A DNA stretch of 64,000 nucleotides from Mytilinidion resinicola (lineage: Eukaryota; Ascomycota; Dothideomycetes; Mytilinidiales; Mytilinidiaceae), in NCBI RefSeq assembly GCF_010093595.1, contig NW_022985440.1, positions 1,876,549 through 1,940,548 of the forward strand. Direction: 5' to 3'. The translations under genes and the position numbers were made by a program. Shown here one piece after another: positions 34,726-46,166 of this stretch (positions within the stretch are counted from its first letter, which is position 1; each line of letters opens with the position of its first letter). Below the pieces are notes generated by a model. The model did not search any database. It worked only from the letters and a program-made list of their open reading frames with translations, and had not been told where the DNA came from.

Positions 34726-36129
34726 TTATCTTATCAACCTACCAATGATCCTAGGTTCCTCGTGTAGAAATTTCTTACACAATTTCAGCTCCTGGAACTC
34801 CGCATTCTCAATAAACGTCTCCTCACGGGCCCTCTCCTTAAGCTTAGTGCTCATCCACAGCTGAGCGATTGTCGCAGCATGGCTCTCCAGCACATCTAAG
34901 AGGTGAGCACACCGGATTCCATTCGGATCGTAGACCACGTCGAATGGGGTTCGCGTCTCTTTCACCCCAGCATACCAATGACTTAATTCCACTTTTCGAA
35001 TCGGTGGTTTCGTGAGGTACATGTTCCGCCAACTAGCATCAGGGTTTGTGAAGCGTTCCTCTTGAGGATATATGAAATGAGGCTTCAGGTCCCTGGCAAG
35101 CTTCACCTCGAACTCTCTTGGTTCGAATGGGTGAAGAATGAACACTCCGTTCCTGAATTCCCGCTCTCTTGGTTCGAAATCGAATAGGGGAAGAATGAGC
35201 CCTCTGTTCCTAAGAATCTGTTGTTGAAGGTATGGGTTTGGCTTCAGCTGGCGGATTTCGACGAAATGGCGACCCATATTGTTTTCGTCCAGGTCTCTCT
35301 CACATGTGCCACATCGTCCTGACGACTCGGTGCAGCACGGGCTTAAAAGGTTGTCATTGACGCCATGCAAGTCTACTGCTTCCATCGGATCTAGCCAAGA
35401 TTGGACGCTCTCTTTTTTGGCTTTTAGGGGGAATGCGACAGAGCGCCAATAGCGATTCACACCCAACGTCATCAGAATGTCCACGGGCAAAAGATAGGAA
35501 AGAATATGCTGGTGCAGTTCCGTGATGCCGAACACCTTGTGCGCCGCTACATAGCTGCCAGTGGAATTTTTGATGGTTGCGGCATAATTCATTTCGTGAG
35601 AGGCTTCGCCAGGTTTGCTGGAGGGAGACCCGGAAGTCCATTGAGCAATTTGCTTATCCAGTTCAGACAGCCACGTAGTGCGATAGTACTCGCGCTTCTC
35701 GTCATCCATCTTTTTGATGCGCAGCTGCAGAACTTCTCTCTCCTCTCGCTCCCTCAAAGCAATCTCATCAAGCTCTTGCATCGTCGGCCGTCGATCGCGC
35801 TCTTCTTGCTCTAGTCGCCGCGCCTCACGCATCGCGCGTTTCTTTTCTGCTTCCATACTCTGGGCTTCCATGGCTTTCTGTTGAGCAGTCGTCTTCTTGC
35901 GTACTTCTTTGGCCCACTCGTTTCGGAAGCGTTTGAGCTCACGCTCTTGCTCGCTCGATGGAATGTACTCCCGTAAGAGGAGGGCATCGGACGATGCAGA
36001 TTTACCACTGCTATCCACGGTATTGGGCGAAGATGAAGCAGCGGCGGAACTACTACTGCTGGAAGACGTAGCACCGAATCGCTTCAGGCGCATTTCGCGC
36101 AACGCTTCGGCCGACGGTTTGGCGGCCAT
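34726..36129 (-). CDS. F-box-like protein with long N-terminal coiled coil, 467 aa
   Basis: A single open frame with good codon structure. Residues 1-75 are Ser/Ala-rich. Residues about 60-165 are strongly charged and predicted coiled coil (many E, R, K). An F-box-like helix set follows at about 200-235 (VFGITELHQHILSYLLPVDIL, continuing MTLGVNRYWRSV), the pattern used to bind Skp1 in SCF ubiquitin ligases. The rest (about 240-467) has the CCTESSGRCGTCERD cysteine cluster and repeated FEPRE segments, as in uncharacterised fungal F-box proteins. Its stop lies 163 bp from that of the amidase on the other strand. Target unknown. Alternative: a generic F-box-domain scaffold not in an SCF. Confidence 0.82.
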   Translation of the reverse strand: MAAKPSAEALREMRLKRFGATSSSSSSSAAASSSPNTVDSSGKSASSDALLLREYIPSSEQERELKRFRNEWAKEVRKKTTAQQKAMEAQSMEAEKKRAMREARRLEQEERDRRPTMQELDEIALREREEREVLQLRIKKMDDEKREYYRTTWLSELDKQIAQWTSGSPSSKPGEASHEMNYAATIKNSTGSYVAAHKVFGITELHQHILSYLLPVDILMTLGVNRYWRSVAFPLKAKKESVQSWLDPMEAVDLHGVNDNLLSPCCTESSGRCGTCERDLDENNMGRHFVEIRQLKPNPYLQQQILRNRGLILPLFDFEPREREFRNGVFILHPFEPREFEVKLARDLKPHFIYPQEERFTNPDASWRNMYLTKPPIRKVELSHWYAGVKETRTPFDVVYDPNGIRCAHLLDVLESHAATIAQLWMSTKLKERAREETFIENAEFQELKLCKKFLHEEPRIIGRLIR

Positions 36130-36958
36130 GGTAGGATACTGTGAGATAATGCAGCGATCAAGAAATCAGCGCTAGACAAGTGCGCGTTGATGATCAGCTA
36201 TGAGGTGTCATAAGATGATTTGCGAGATGCTTGTTGGAGTAGCAAAGATGATTGATAAATGTGAAAAATGTATGTAGCTGAGGCGCTTAGGCAGCAGCGA
36301 GAAACAGGAACGTTGAAGGAGTCGGTCGCCGGTCAGATTGTGTGATCAGAGGGCGGTGCAGCTGAATCCTAGCATAGCACCGACAGGAAACAGACAACTC
36401 GATAGCTTTTTCTGGAAAGTGGCTTAGCGGTGTTCAGGTTGAAGACGAAGTCGGGTCAGCAAAGTCTAAGCTCATCAAATGGCGCTAGTCTCAATTGAGT
36501 CACCGAGCATCCATGGTCACTATGATAGATAGATATTGAAGACAATTCAAGGGCTGTTTCACGTGATCACATGTTAAAATTGATTCTACGCGGTCCGTTC
36601 TGTATAATTTTATACGCATAGCGGGTACTTGGCGTGCCTCTCCGTGCACGCGGCGTAGCCATGGATTGGACTGCTGCGGTTCGATTGGGAAGTTTTTCCA
36701 TTACTTCTACCCAAGGTGTCCTTACCGCTCACACGCTGCCTGGACTACCTAGCTAGTCAACACTCAAGCCTATGGTTTGAAAAGCATAGAGGTAATCCTC
36801 AGCAATATAAACATTTCCTGTTTCTCTACCGCTCTTCACTACGTTCATCGATATGCAGTAGTGGAGACGGAAGCTTGCTGTCCATCTTATTCTTCCCCGT
36901 TCAGAACTGCCTGACCGGAGGAATTATTAATAGCGGCGACGAAAGAAAACATGTATCT
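36130..36958. other. Intergenic region upstream of the F-box gene
   Basis: Upstream sequence of the F-box gene, then the 3' flank of the DUF7730-like gene. No protein family seen in the short frames; the plus-strand frame at 36716-37273 overlaps a real minus-strand gene and is a shadow. Confidence 0.5.
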
Positions 36959-38372
36959 CTACTCGAGCCTCTCGGCACCATGAGTAACCCGCCACGTCGT
37001 GCTCAACAGCTCCGTCTCAAATTCAATCAGCCCTCCACACGGCCCATGTCGGACTCGATAAAACTCCGAGCGCTCAAAGAATTCCTCTTGTCCCTCTCCC
37101 GCCCCTTCGATATCGAAGAAACACCTCTCTGCTGTCGTACGAGCCCCTGCTGGTATAAGCGCCCCATCCCCACAATGCAGACACCTAGCATTAAACGGTA
37201 CCGCAAATGCCGCGAAATCGTTTCTATCTTTCAGAGCACGGTGAATCTCCAACGAGACTCCCCTTGCTGCTAGGCTAGCGGTCTCTTCCGCTGTCGGTAG
37301 TCTAAAACTATGCCACGGCATGACGACCTGGATCGGATTGCCGTTTTGAATTTTGGCGTGGAAAACTGCCTGTTCGATGCTGGGCTGGGAGTTGAATTGA
37401 GAAGGAAGCCTATTCCAAGACCAGCTTGTGGATATGAGAAATCGCAGGTGGCGAAGTTGGTGCTGACTGTGATAGCACAAGTGCCCGAACATTTTGTGTT
37501 GCTTCTCTGTGCGCCACATGGGGATCGGGGGTACGTTCCAATCGCTGCCGCTGACGTTCGCCTGATACTCCCACGGAATTTCGATAGAGCGAAGTAGTCG
37601 TGTTCGCGAGGGAAGCACGGAGGTGTGGAACCAGTCGAACGCAGGCGGGTCTGCGAAGGCGAAGGTGTTGCCTGTGTAAAGCAAATCGATGGTTTCCGAG
37701 TATCTACAAAAACAATCAATATCCATAGATCTTCTTAAAGTACTCTCAGAGCTCTTACATCTGCCGACAAGTCTTGAGTAACGACAACGGGCTCACGCGA
37801 GGCGGGTAGTTCGTAGGTAACCAAAAGTCATTCCCATCCCGTCGCTCCAAGCACAAGTGCTCCTTGGCCCCTCGCTCGAAAATATCGTCAGGGTGCGGAC
37901 AAACAGCGTGGCCCAGTCGTCCACGTCTTCGTGCAATATGGATATGGTGTCCCGTGATTGCGTATTCCCAGATCATCGTCCGAATCTCTAGTGGCAGGGT
38001 GTACAGTATCGAGGACTCCGCCTGGTCATGTGTGATCTGTGTCACTCGCACGGTATTCTTTTTCCTTTCCAAGTCCTTTCTTGGTTTTTCTTCAGCGCTA
38101 GTATCCTCCAGCGGCAGCGGTAAGCTAAGTGCACGAGGCCTCACAACCGGTAAAGTCGGCTGAGCGTTTCTCTCTCCTTTTCTGCGATCGAGTTCGTCCT
38201 TTTCTTGCTGAGTATACGGCTTCGCAGGATGCATTGGAAACGGGCTTCTCCCACCTCCGCGCCTGCGGTAGGTTACAGTGCAGAAGCAAAACAATGGCGC
38301 TAGCAAAGGCAGACATAAAATGCAGAGAGCGGCCTCGCCGATTCTGCACCAGTTGGGGGAGTGCCTTGCCAT
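36959..38372 (-). CDS. DUF7730-type fungal protein with N-terminal membrane segment, 452 aa
   Basis: Two exons, 38372-37759 and 37703-36959, joined across a 55-bp GT-AG intron restore CRQIYSETIDLLY, for 1359 nt in frame. Residues about 12-35 form a hydrophobic helix (ALCILCLPLLAPLFCFCTV). At about 120-145 is the family core LPLEIRTMIWEYAITGHHIH, then SLLKTCRQ and YTGNTFAFADP, and IPWEY further on. This architecture is common in Dothideomycete and Leotiomycete genomes and has no established biochemical function; the core resembles F-box-derived 2EXR-like folds. It lies in tandem (minus strand) with the F-box gene and mL50. Confidence 0.8.
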
Positions 38373-38949
38373 GGTTCTGATTGAAGGTCTTAGACGCAGA
38401 GACTGGGATGAGAATGAAATGCTGAGATGAAAAGACCGATGACTATGTGCTTATGCGAATTTGGGATGGGGTGGGTGGAAAGAAGACTTGACAGTTTATA
38501 GCCTCGAGCACAGCCCCCAATAGGTAGCAGCCTTGGAGCCTTGGAAGCGGGGCTGCTCTGGAGGTGCTGCGCCTTCATGCAAGCATATGAGCAAGGCACC
38601 AGATAATTAGCAGAGCTCAGGAGATTTACCGATTGGTAGTATGGATGCTCTAGGTTGAGACGGAGGTTGAGGACGGCACGACGGGCGCAATGAATTACTA
38701 GAACGCTAGTCGTTTTAGAGGGTCAAAACGATCTAAGCGCATTTGACTCTAAAATCACTCGAAGTGGGTATGGACATAGCTCCATGGTTTTCTTCAGCAT
38801 ACTAACACGTCGAAGTAGCCAAACTTTCATGCTTTAATGCTTATTTGAATCCATGTACAGTTCACAGAGCGTGCCCGGTCATCGGTGCTTGCCCACTATA
38901 TTACAGATATACAGTACTCTTACAGCCTAGTGTTTGAGTTCTAACACCT
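38373..38949. other. Intergenic region between DUF7730-type gene and mL50
   Basis: Promoter side of the DUF7730-type gene and 3' flank of mL50. No gene or repeat recognised. Confidence 0.5.
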
Positions 38950-40315
38950 TCAAGAGGGAGCCCCAACAAGTAAGCCACGTTCGCGTAGGGCGTACTCGAT
39001 GACCTTCAACCTCCCGACCTCTTGCTCCTTGTCCATGGGTGTGACACGTTGTCCGGATACCTTCACATTCGACACTGCTTGGAGTCTTCCGTCACCTTGA
39101 ATAGCCTCAACAAGCTTCTTCGGCTTAGGGGGTGCTGTGATTCGGGCTAAGAGCTGGCCGATAGTGTTCGTGTCTTGGATGACAGGGTCGGATAGACGAT
39201 GGCCAGTCAACTGCATTAATCGTTTCACGACCTAAGTAATCGATTAGTTGTGACACGGGTAAGAGAGAGAGAGTTATATAGAACGTACAGCAAACTTAAC
39301 GTCTGGGTCGCTTATGGAGATTGATTGCCAGCCTTCTTTCCATCGTTGAGACTGGGTAGTCGTTTCCAAGACAGAACTTGCTTCCTCCGGTCCAATATCC
39401 GGTGACGATTCTGTGTCGACCGAATTGGAGGTTTTAGCAAGTGCTTCCAGCGCTTGCACTATTTCCGACTCGTTTGTAGAATCTGAGAATTCCACAATAG
39501 CGCTGTTTCCGTCTTTCGAAGGACCGACTTTGACACTTTGTATGAAGCCTAAATCGTTCTGGCTACCGGCTCGTTTAGATGTCAGGCCGAGATCCATGCC
39601 AACTTTCTGGAGAGTAAAAACTTCGGCGATCGCCCTATGGAGTGCTGCGTCAAGCGCTTCAGGGTCCGTTATCTTGGTTGAGGGTAGATAGCTGCACTCA
39701 AAATATTAGCACTCTGGCATGGATGAGCACTGCAGGACATCCTCACCCTCTTCTAAAGTGTAGTCTCCCCCTCTCCTGATCCTGGTACTCCTCCGCCCAC
39801 TCCTTGCTACCTACCCGCTCAAGCCCATGCCAGGTTTTCGCCTCCTCGTAACGCCCATGGTCGGGGCTATATTCGTCTTCGGTCGAATGCGACTCCTCCG
39901 CAAGCTCATCCGCATACTTTTCAGACACCTCCTCCTCCTCCACTATCTGGGGTCTCTTCGCCTCTACTTCGTTCTCGGCCTTTCCTCCGCCCGGTACCCG
40001 CATCGGGGAGTTCCTGTCGTACGGATCCTCGCGTCCTAGAACATTCTCCTGCCCGCCCCAGAGCTTCGCCTGAATACTGTCGGTAAACGCTTTCGCCTTC
40101 TCGGGATTTTTGGGCTTGAAAATCGGTTCCTGCCGTAATCTTGTCGATGTCGAGAAGCGGGCGGCGACGTAGGTGGACGGGTGTCGCGCTTTAGGGAAGG
40201 AAATGGCGCGGAAATTGCAGACAAGACATGGCGAAGAGGAGGACTGCGTTTGGGGACGTCGAAATGAGGTGAGTAGTAAGTCAATTGGCTGCTGCGGCCG
40301 AGATATTCGACGCAT
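38950..40315 (-). CDS. mrpl50: Mitochondrial large-subunit ribosomal protein mL50, 417 aa
   Basis: Three exons by GT-AG introns of 55 and 57 bp: 40315-39747, 39691-39289 and 39231-38950 (1254 nt). The N-terminus is basic and Ser/Arg-rich without acidic residues for about 60 aa (MRRISRPQQPIDLLL, then FSTSTR), as expected for mitochondrial import. The C-terminal core VKRLMQLTGHRLSDPVIQD, IGQLLARITAPPKPKKL and RVTPMDKEQEVGRLKVIEYAL matches the ribosomal L50 family. This protein binds the large mitoribosomal subunit. The central acidic, variable part is typical for fungal versions. The gene symbol follows family naming and is inferred. The intron between KFA and VVKRL carries a (GA)n run. Confidence 0.85.
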
Positions 40316-41460
40316 TTTTGCGATATAGGGAGACGAAGCTGATGGCTTGCCGAAAAGTTGATGAAGGTCGCTTCGGAAAATCGGCGAAATTATTCATCCG
40401 GCGCGTCACGTGAACCAACTTTTACCTCCTCTCTTTTGTTTCCGCTATAGGCAGTTTTCGTTACTACTGAACCTCTACCTCTGTTATGAGTATTTAAGCC
40501 ATGTCTACGATTTTGAGCAGAACTCTTGCATGAACCGTCCAATTACGATTTTTAAGAGAACACGACATCTAGGCATATTTTCTCAGCTTTCTTTTCTCCT
40601 TGTGTCTTCTGGGCATAGTTCCAGCTTCTGCACTCACCTTTGCATAAACTTTACAGTCGTAGCGCTGATATCCGCACCAAACATTTTTCATCTTCTAAAA
40701 GGTTACGGATATGTCTACCAACCTTGAAGAGTAGACTTGTCGTTTCAGTTTCTCCTTGGACTGGCCAAACTTGGAAAGATATCTGCGACTAGGCCAGCCA
40801 CGATCTGCCACACCGATGCGAAGGCTGTAGCTCTCGAGGGTTCCTGTTGCCTTCTTGTTAATCCAGCCTGAGATCGACTTACTACGAGACGGCGTCTGGT
40901 GGCTGGGAGTTTAATTATTTTGGGACGTTCTAATATCCAAACAGTGTAGCTATAGGAACTTGAATAAGATAGACTCGAGCTTAAACACTGGCAGTATAGC
41001 AATTGACGCCGTAGCTCGATAATGAGAGGTTTTGAAATAAGATCACGTCGAGAGATGGTAATGTTTAAGGTCACGTGAACCTGATCTATGCGTCCTGTCG
41101 CGTTGTCTCTTCCTTTCTTCAGCCTGAGTCTCACCTCTACTAGCATCATACAACACCGCACAATAGCCCTGCCGAAAGGAAACGACAGAATGATTCCACG
41201 GAGGGAGTCAAGTTGTAGCCCTCGAAAACGAGGCGAGTAAGGTAAGAATGGCACCGGGGCAGGCTGAACCCACGATACCTTTTTGACGCCGTCTCAGCCG
41301 GACGGATATACGAAGACGACAAGCACAGCTCGCGCATGAAACCGATTTAAATGTAAAACCTGCTCGCAATTATGACCCAACAGCATCTTCTTCTGACGCA
41401 TGCAGGAACCTTCTCAGAGAGGCGTATAGTGTAGACCGAGCTACTTCCCTAAGCTTCGCC
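40316..41460. other. Intergenic region upstream of mL50
   Basis: Contains only short frames without family resemblance (for example 40745-41254 on the minus strand). I see no gene, RNA or repeat. Confidence 0.5.
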
Positions 41461-42673
41461 CAAAAGCTTCATGAAACCTTACCTCGCGAGCTCCGAAACC
41501 TCGTATACTAAGCGGCATTCCCGGAAAGCGTCGCCATACGTCAATTCGACGCCAAACCTCGCAAACAACATTAGCAAATATGCTAGGGCGACCTCGATAC
41601 CTGTTTGCTGCATACGTAGGCAGAGATGTTGCGACAGAGGCTCTGCAAAAGTATTACAAGGAGGTTACGATCAAATTCAAGCTTGATTCTACGGCGTCCA
41701 TTTGGGGCTTCCTCCATCAGGATGTTTTTGCCCTCGGTGTCGTTCCTAGGACATTCGTTCGGCGGTTTTAGATACAAGATCATCCCATGGCGGGCAACAA
41801 ATATATCACAATACCTGCCAGTCTTGCCGCTACACAGTTGTTGAGCAACGCTTTCTATGAAAAAGAATGCACCAAAACATGGGAGACCGACTGGAGAACA
41901 CACGACCACGTCAGATATGCTCTAGAGAAGATTACCCAGCTGGATCAAAAGATAGAGCTTACAGTGGACATCATTTTATACTGTGCCCCCGAACTGAGGC
42001 ACCTTTCCGCTGCCTTGTTCGGCTTCGCGAGAAAGGGTGGAAGCTCAACATCATCGTTGGAAGGGTAACTTACGAGGGCTCGGCTCAGCAAGATATAGCT
42101 TGCTACTTTGACAAACCCACGGCTACGGATCGAAAATCAGCTAAGGCAAATTTTTTCAATAAAATCCCTGACTTGATCTCTGATCCCCTGGTGCCTTCCA
42201 GTCACAACTTGCTCCAATCTTGGTACCGCATTCAACTTCACGATCATTACAAGGTCTATAAAATGACGCAGAGCGATGCGCGAACAAGCTTTCCGCCTGA
42301 AATGATGGAACTTCCAGATGTGGACGACGAGAGGTGGCCTGACTTCTGTAGGCGAATAGTCTATGAAGAGAAGGAAGTAGCAACGGCGAAAGCGTGTGTG
42401 CGGTGGAAAGAGAATGAGAAAACACCGGCGTATCAGAGGACTATTGATACACAAAAAGCTTTCAGGGAGATAAAGAAACGAGCTGATCTACTGGGACGAC
42501 GTCGGGCATATTTGAGATCGAGCGACAGCATTGACAGCATCGACAACAACTACCTTTCGACGTTGAATGAGTCGCAGAGAAGTGAGTATCTGGGCAAGTG
42601 GGGCAGGGACGTGAGGCGAATTAGAAGGGAGTTGGCGAGCATACCAAAGGACATAGGATGGCAATCCGTATAG
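41461..42673 (+). pseudogene. Broken fungal gene of unknown function
   Basis: Four pieces in the plus strand read as parts of one protein. An initial LPRELRNLVY box (41479-41508), typical of 2EXR/F-box-like fungal proteins, is followed at once by TAA. Then LHQDVFALGVVP and FVRRF at 41580-41771 end in TAG. The same frame continues as MAGNKYITIPASLAATQLLS to about 42035, where a 1-nt frameshift in an aaaggg run leads to KGWKLNIIVGRV and an open frame to 42673. The last part has charged, repeat-free sequence. At least one frameshift and two stops make it non-functional as written, unless assembly errors are involved. Function unknown. Confidence 0.55.
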
Positions 42674-43735
42674 CGCATGATGAAGTCGTCGCCCTAGAAC
42701 AAGAGTCGTCGAGGGAGAGGGAGAAAGAGAGGCAGGAAGGTTTGTCATTGCTTGGGGTGCCTCAATAAGCTCTTGAAATCTAGACACGATGTTATGTTGA
42801 ACGCGGTGGATTCCGGCTGCTTCGTGGACGCCTATACGTAGGGTCTCACATGCGCTCTCGAGATAGTTGTGTCACGAGGTTTTCATAGTCCTTATGCCCG
42901 GGGTGTCTTTATGGCGTATCAGGTGGTACAATTTGAAAGTAAAGCAGCTATCCTTGTTGATGGCGGTAAAATGTCCCTTCTAGCGTACGTCTCCGGAAAT
43001 AAGGTGGACCCAATGCTAATTGGAGTCGCTACGCGCGCTATCTGTCGCTGTCTTCACCGTCTTTGTAATGTTATCGTGGATTAAATCTTCATGATGGTGG
43101 TACAACCCACAGGTTGCGGATAGACCGTCGTCGAGCGTACAATTTGTCATTTTTCTGGCTCGTGATAGGCCGCTGGCGCTACAATCGGTGCACTTGCATT
43201 GCGACGGAGGGTGAAACGGACAACGGTCAGAAGCTAGGAGCCAGGCATGGCCATTGCAACTGTTCGTTAGACCCAGAAAGCAACCTTACGTTCTATTTCA
43301 CCCAAGAGAGGTGAGTTGATAGGTGACTTGCTTCCAAGCCCCGTCTATTCTTTCACCCTTCTGGATGAGCTCGTTTCCAAACATCTATAGATCAAAAACC
43401 TAACCCATCACTCCTAGTCCCGCAATCTTGAAAAGTGTCCAGAACACCGAAATCGGGAGTCCCAGGTAAAATGCACGTCGCGGAACCACCGGCTTTTCAT
43501 TTTCTCAAGTGAGATCATTAGACTTCTGCGGACACACACTCGGAAGTCTGAATGAGTGCATACATACTCACTACAATCACACAACAGTCAGTGTGGTTTC
43601 CTTCCCATAGCGTTTGAATAGCCTATCTTCTCGACCCCCGCGATGGTAATGCAACATTCCAACTCGCTCATAAATCTGCTGTGGCTGATCCACACAATCA
43701 AATACTAGAGCAGAATAAACGTGGTCGGATTCCCA
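42674..43735. other. Intergenic region left of the MITE
   Basis: No gene recognised; small plus-strand frames (42869-43314) lack family resemblance. The stretch ends at the target site of the hAT-type element. Confidence 0.5.
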
Positions 43736-43743
43736 GCCAGACC

Positions 43744-44473
43744 CAGCGTGGTTAGTAAACGGGCGGCCGGCTTAACTAGATAGCAGATTGATTAGATTGT
43801 TATATATTGAATTGAGTTTGATTGATTGGATTGATTAGATTTTGGTTTGAACTGGTTTGATCCAGATTGACAAATAGGTGAATTCGATCGCGCTTAGCCT
43901 AAACTGGTAAGGTATCAGATCCCCGGAGTTCTGCCGGCCTAGCCGGGAGAACACGTATTGCCAGCCTCATCAACCACGGCCCCAGCGCCCCCTCCAGCAC
44001 TCCACAATAACGAGATGAGCTCAAACGGACGACGGGAATCGATTTATACAGGTCGAATTACGTTTCACGCGAATTACTGGGTTTACTAGGCTTCAAAAAT
44101 GAGCCCCTTTGGTACTCCGCCCGACGTTCCCAAGGGAGATCCCAACCCCCCCTTCACCTAGAACCTCACCACCATGGTACTCTCACGTCGCCCTTTACTC
44201 TGGGGCACTCTGTAGCCTCATCCATGGGTGTAGTTCGCGAGCCGTCTTATTATTAGGCTCATAGGAATTTATATAACGAAGTTATGTCTATAAAAATCCG
44301 GTCCAATATGTATACATCCTTTCCGTTTTATACAACACCAATCGGATCAATCGGATCAATCTCCGCTTGAGGTTTGATTGGCTAGAGGATTGATTGATTG
44401 GATTAATTAGAAGTGATATTAATAAACCGGCCGTCAATCCGATTGAAGATTGGCCGGTTTACTAACCACGCTG
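43744..44473. mobile_element. hAT-type non-autonomous element (MITE), 730 bp
   Basis: The terminal inverted repeat CAGCGTGGTTAGTAAAC is at 43744 and its exact complement ends at 44473. It is flanked by the perfect 8-bp target duplication GCCAGACC at 43736-43743 and 44474-44481. A CAG-N-G start and an 8-bp duplication are hallmarks of hAT transposons. Subterminal regions are rich in gattgattggatt repeats on both sides. There is no ORF for a transposase, so mobility would depend on one supplied elsewhere. The perfect ends and duplication suggest a recent insertion. Confidence 0.9.
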
Positions 44474-44544
44474 GCCAGACCCGTTAACAGGTCCACAAGC
44501 AATTCGCATTACTTCAACTTTGCCAGCGTTGATGAATTGTGCGG

Positions 44545-45390
44545 CTACGTCAAAATCGGGTGCAAACTGTATTCCAGCGAATTTCCACGTCTTTCCTGCC
44601 TTTCGTCCCTTTCGTTTTTTTTTTTTTTTTTTTTGCGTGATTGCACAATAAACTCATGACAAGATGGATCAAATTTAACATCATCATCAACATACCACAT
44701 CCTAAGACTTGTGTCGATGCAACGTCCCTGGAGCTTTAGTTCACCCCCTTGAAGTTCGCCAAATGGATCCGATCCAACTGGGACTGTAAAAACCTCGACG
44801 ATGGATGCGAACGTCTGCCACGCGGAGTGAGCGGAAGAAATGCTCCAGCGAACTCTACTGTAATATGGCCCCCCTGCAATGGAGGCCCCGGACCAGGCTG
44901 GTGCACGTCTGGTACGACTTCGGCTGGTCCGGTGCCCAAGGACAGGGGATGAATACCACAACATGTCGTCGAGGAAACTATCCTCCCACAGCCCAGCGTA
45001 ATAAGCACATTTTCTCTCTTTTTGCACGTGCTTTGCCAAGCCCTGGAGCGCAGGAAACACATCGTTCTCAAATGACAAGTCTTTGTTTGAGTATTGTGAG
45101 ACATTCGTATGCCACCTTCCGACGGCGGATTTCGAGGAGTTGTTGCCCATGATGGTCGCCTTGGAAGATGCCTTATTTTGGTGATCCCATTCAGAACACT
45201 CGCACGTCTGCGTTTCTATACATTCCCACATTAGCTCGTTAGGGCCGAAATGCAGCGTCCATGGTGACAGTAGCCGTTCTTGGAATACCCACGCTCGACT
45301 TAGGAGTGAGAATGGCTCTTGTCACTTTGATCGGGCTTTTGGACCCCTTAAGGACAAGATGGTTTCTGGATGGCTTAGGGGTTTGCGAAC
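44545..45390 (-). pseudogene. HET-domain (heterokaryon incompatibility) gene, C-terminal part
   Basis: The minus strand encodes the C-terminal half of a HET protein. RAWVFQERLLSPWTLHFGP and MWECIETQTCECSEW precede WHTNVSQYSNKDLSFENDVF, PALQGLAKH, YYAGLWEDSFLDDMLWY, APAWSGASIAG and, further on, FGELQGGELKLQGRCI. HET proteins trigger programmed cell death on non-self fusion. An in-frame TGA lies just before FSLLSRAW (near 45325), and a frame change near 45390 separates the upstream part. The N-terminal HET motifs around YVALSYCWG are absent. Near the 3' end a 20-bp poly-A run encodes consecutive lysines. The hAT MITE sits 64 bp beyond the stop. I take it as a dead fragment. Confidence 0.75.
44615..44634. 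repeat. Poly-T run of 20, inside the HET fragment
   Basis: On the minus strand this is a poly-A tract read as Lys codons just before the end of the HET frame. It is too long for a normal HET C-terminus and may mark an old insertion or slippage. Confidence 0.85.
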
Positions 45391-46166
45391 ATGGATTTCA
45401 TACTTCTCGTTACTGGAGTCCCAAAATTGTTAGCTTTGTCCGATATGCTCGGCGCCAGGGTTGGCGCAGCAGCCTCCCGCCGGGTTGGAAGATTTTGTTG
45501 CGGCAATGGTGAGGTAGGCTTGCGAGTACGTGGACGCCATTGTGCTCCCTTCTCGGCGCCAGTCTTCACGATCGTTATGGACTTTGCATAACGCATCGCT
45601 CCAAGGACTGGACCCATCAGTCTGACCTGATGGCAGGTATTATCGCTAGTCCCCTTATATCCATAGATATCATGACTATGCTGATGCATTTGGGCGGCCC
45701 ATGCGATTGAGTTTGGGGCGACTTCAGGTGTTTCTCCAATGCCTCTTCGAGTGTTTTTCCAGATCGCACGTTTACTAGCAGGATCGACAAGCTGTTCATC
45801 AGCCCTATTCATATTCAAGTCCGGACGTTTCCGTCGGGAATGATGAAGTAGTGCTTGAGCAGTTTAGATCTTGTTCTGAAATAAGGATAGTAGTGTATAA
45901 TAGCCATTCCCCGCTTCCTACTTCGCCATGACTTCAACAGCATGCGGGGGAGTTATGTTTCAGGTCTATGTGACTTTCACTGCAAATGATGTCGATAGGC
46001 GACTAGAATGAGGTGGATGAACGTCATTATTTTTACTGAAGTATTTGTCTAATTCAGGCAAAACGCTGGAATATGCAAGAGTGGATCTAATGCAACGCTA
46101 AATCCAACTGTTCGAAAAGATAGAGTAAGCCAAGGAGTATGGCTTTGTTCGCCATAACTATTCCAA
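45391..46166. other. Region upstream of the HET fragment
   Basis: A minus-strand frame of 147 codons (45818-45375) overlaps the frame change and could be a decayed upstream part of the HET gene (RLMGPVLGAMRYAKSITIVK), but no HET core motif is present. Otherwise empty up to the secreted-protein gene. Confidence 0.4.

Noticed and set aside
40745..41254. 169-codon minus-strand frame
   Set aside because: No family, low-complexity Ser/Tyr runs, and no supporting intron or start context.
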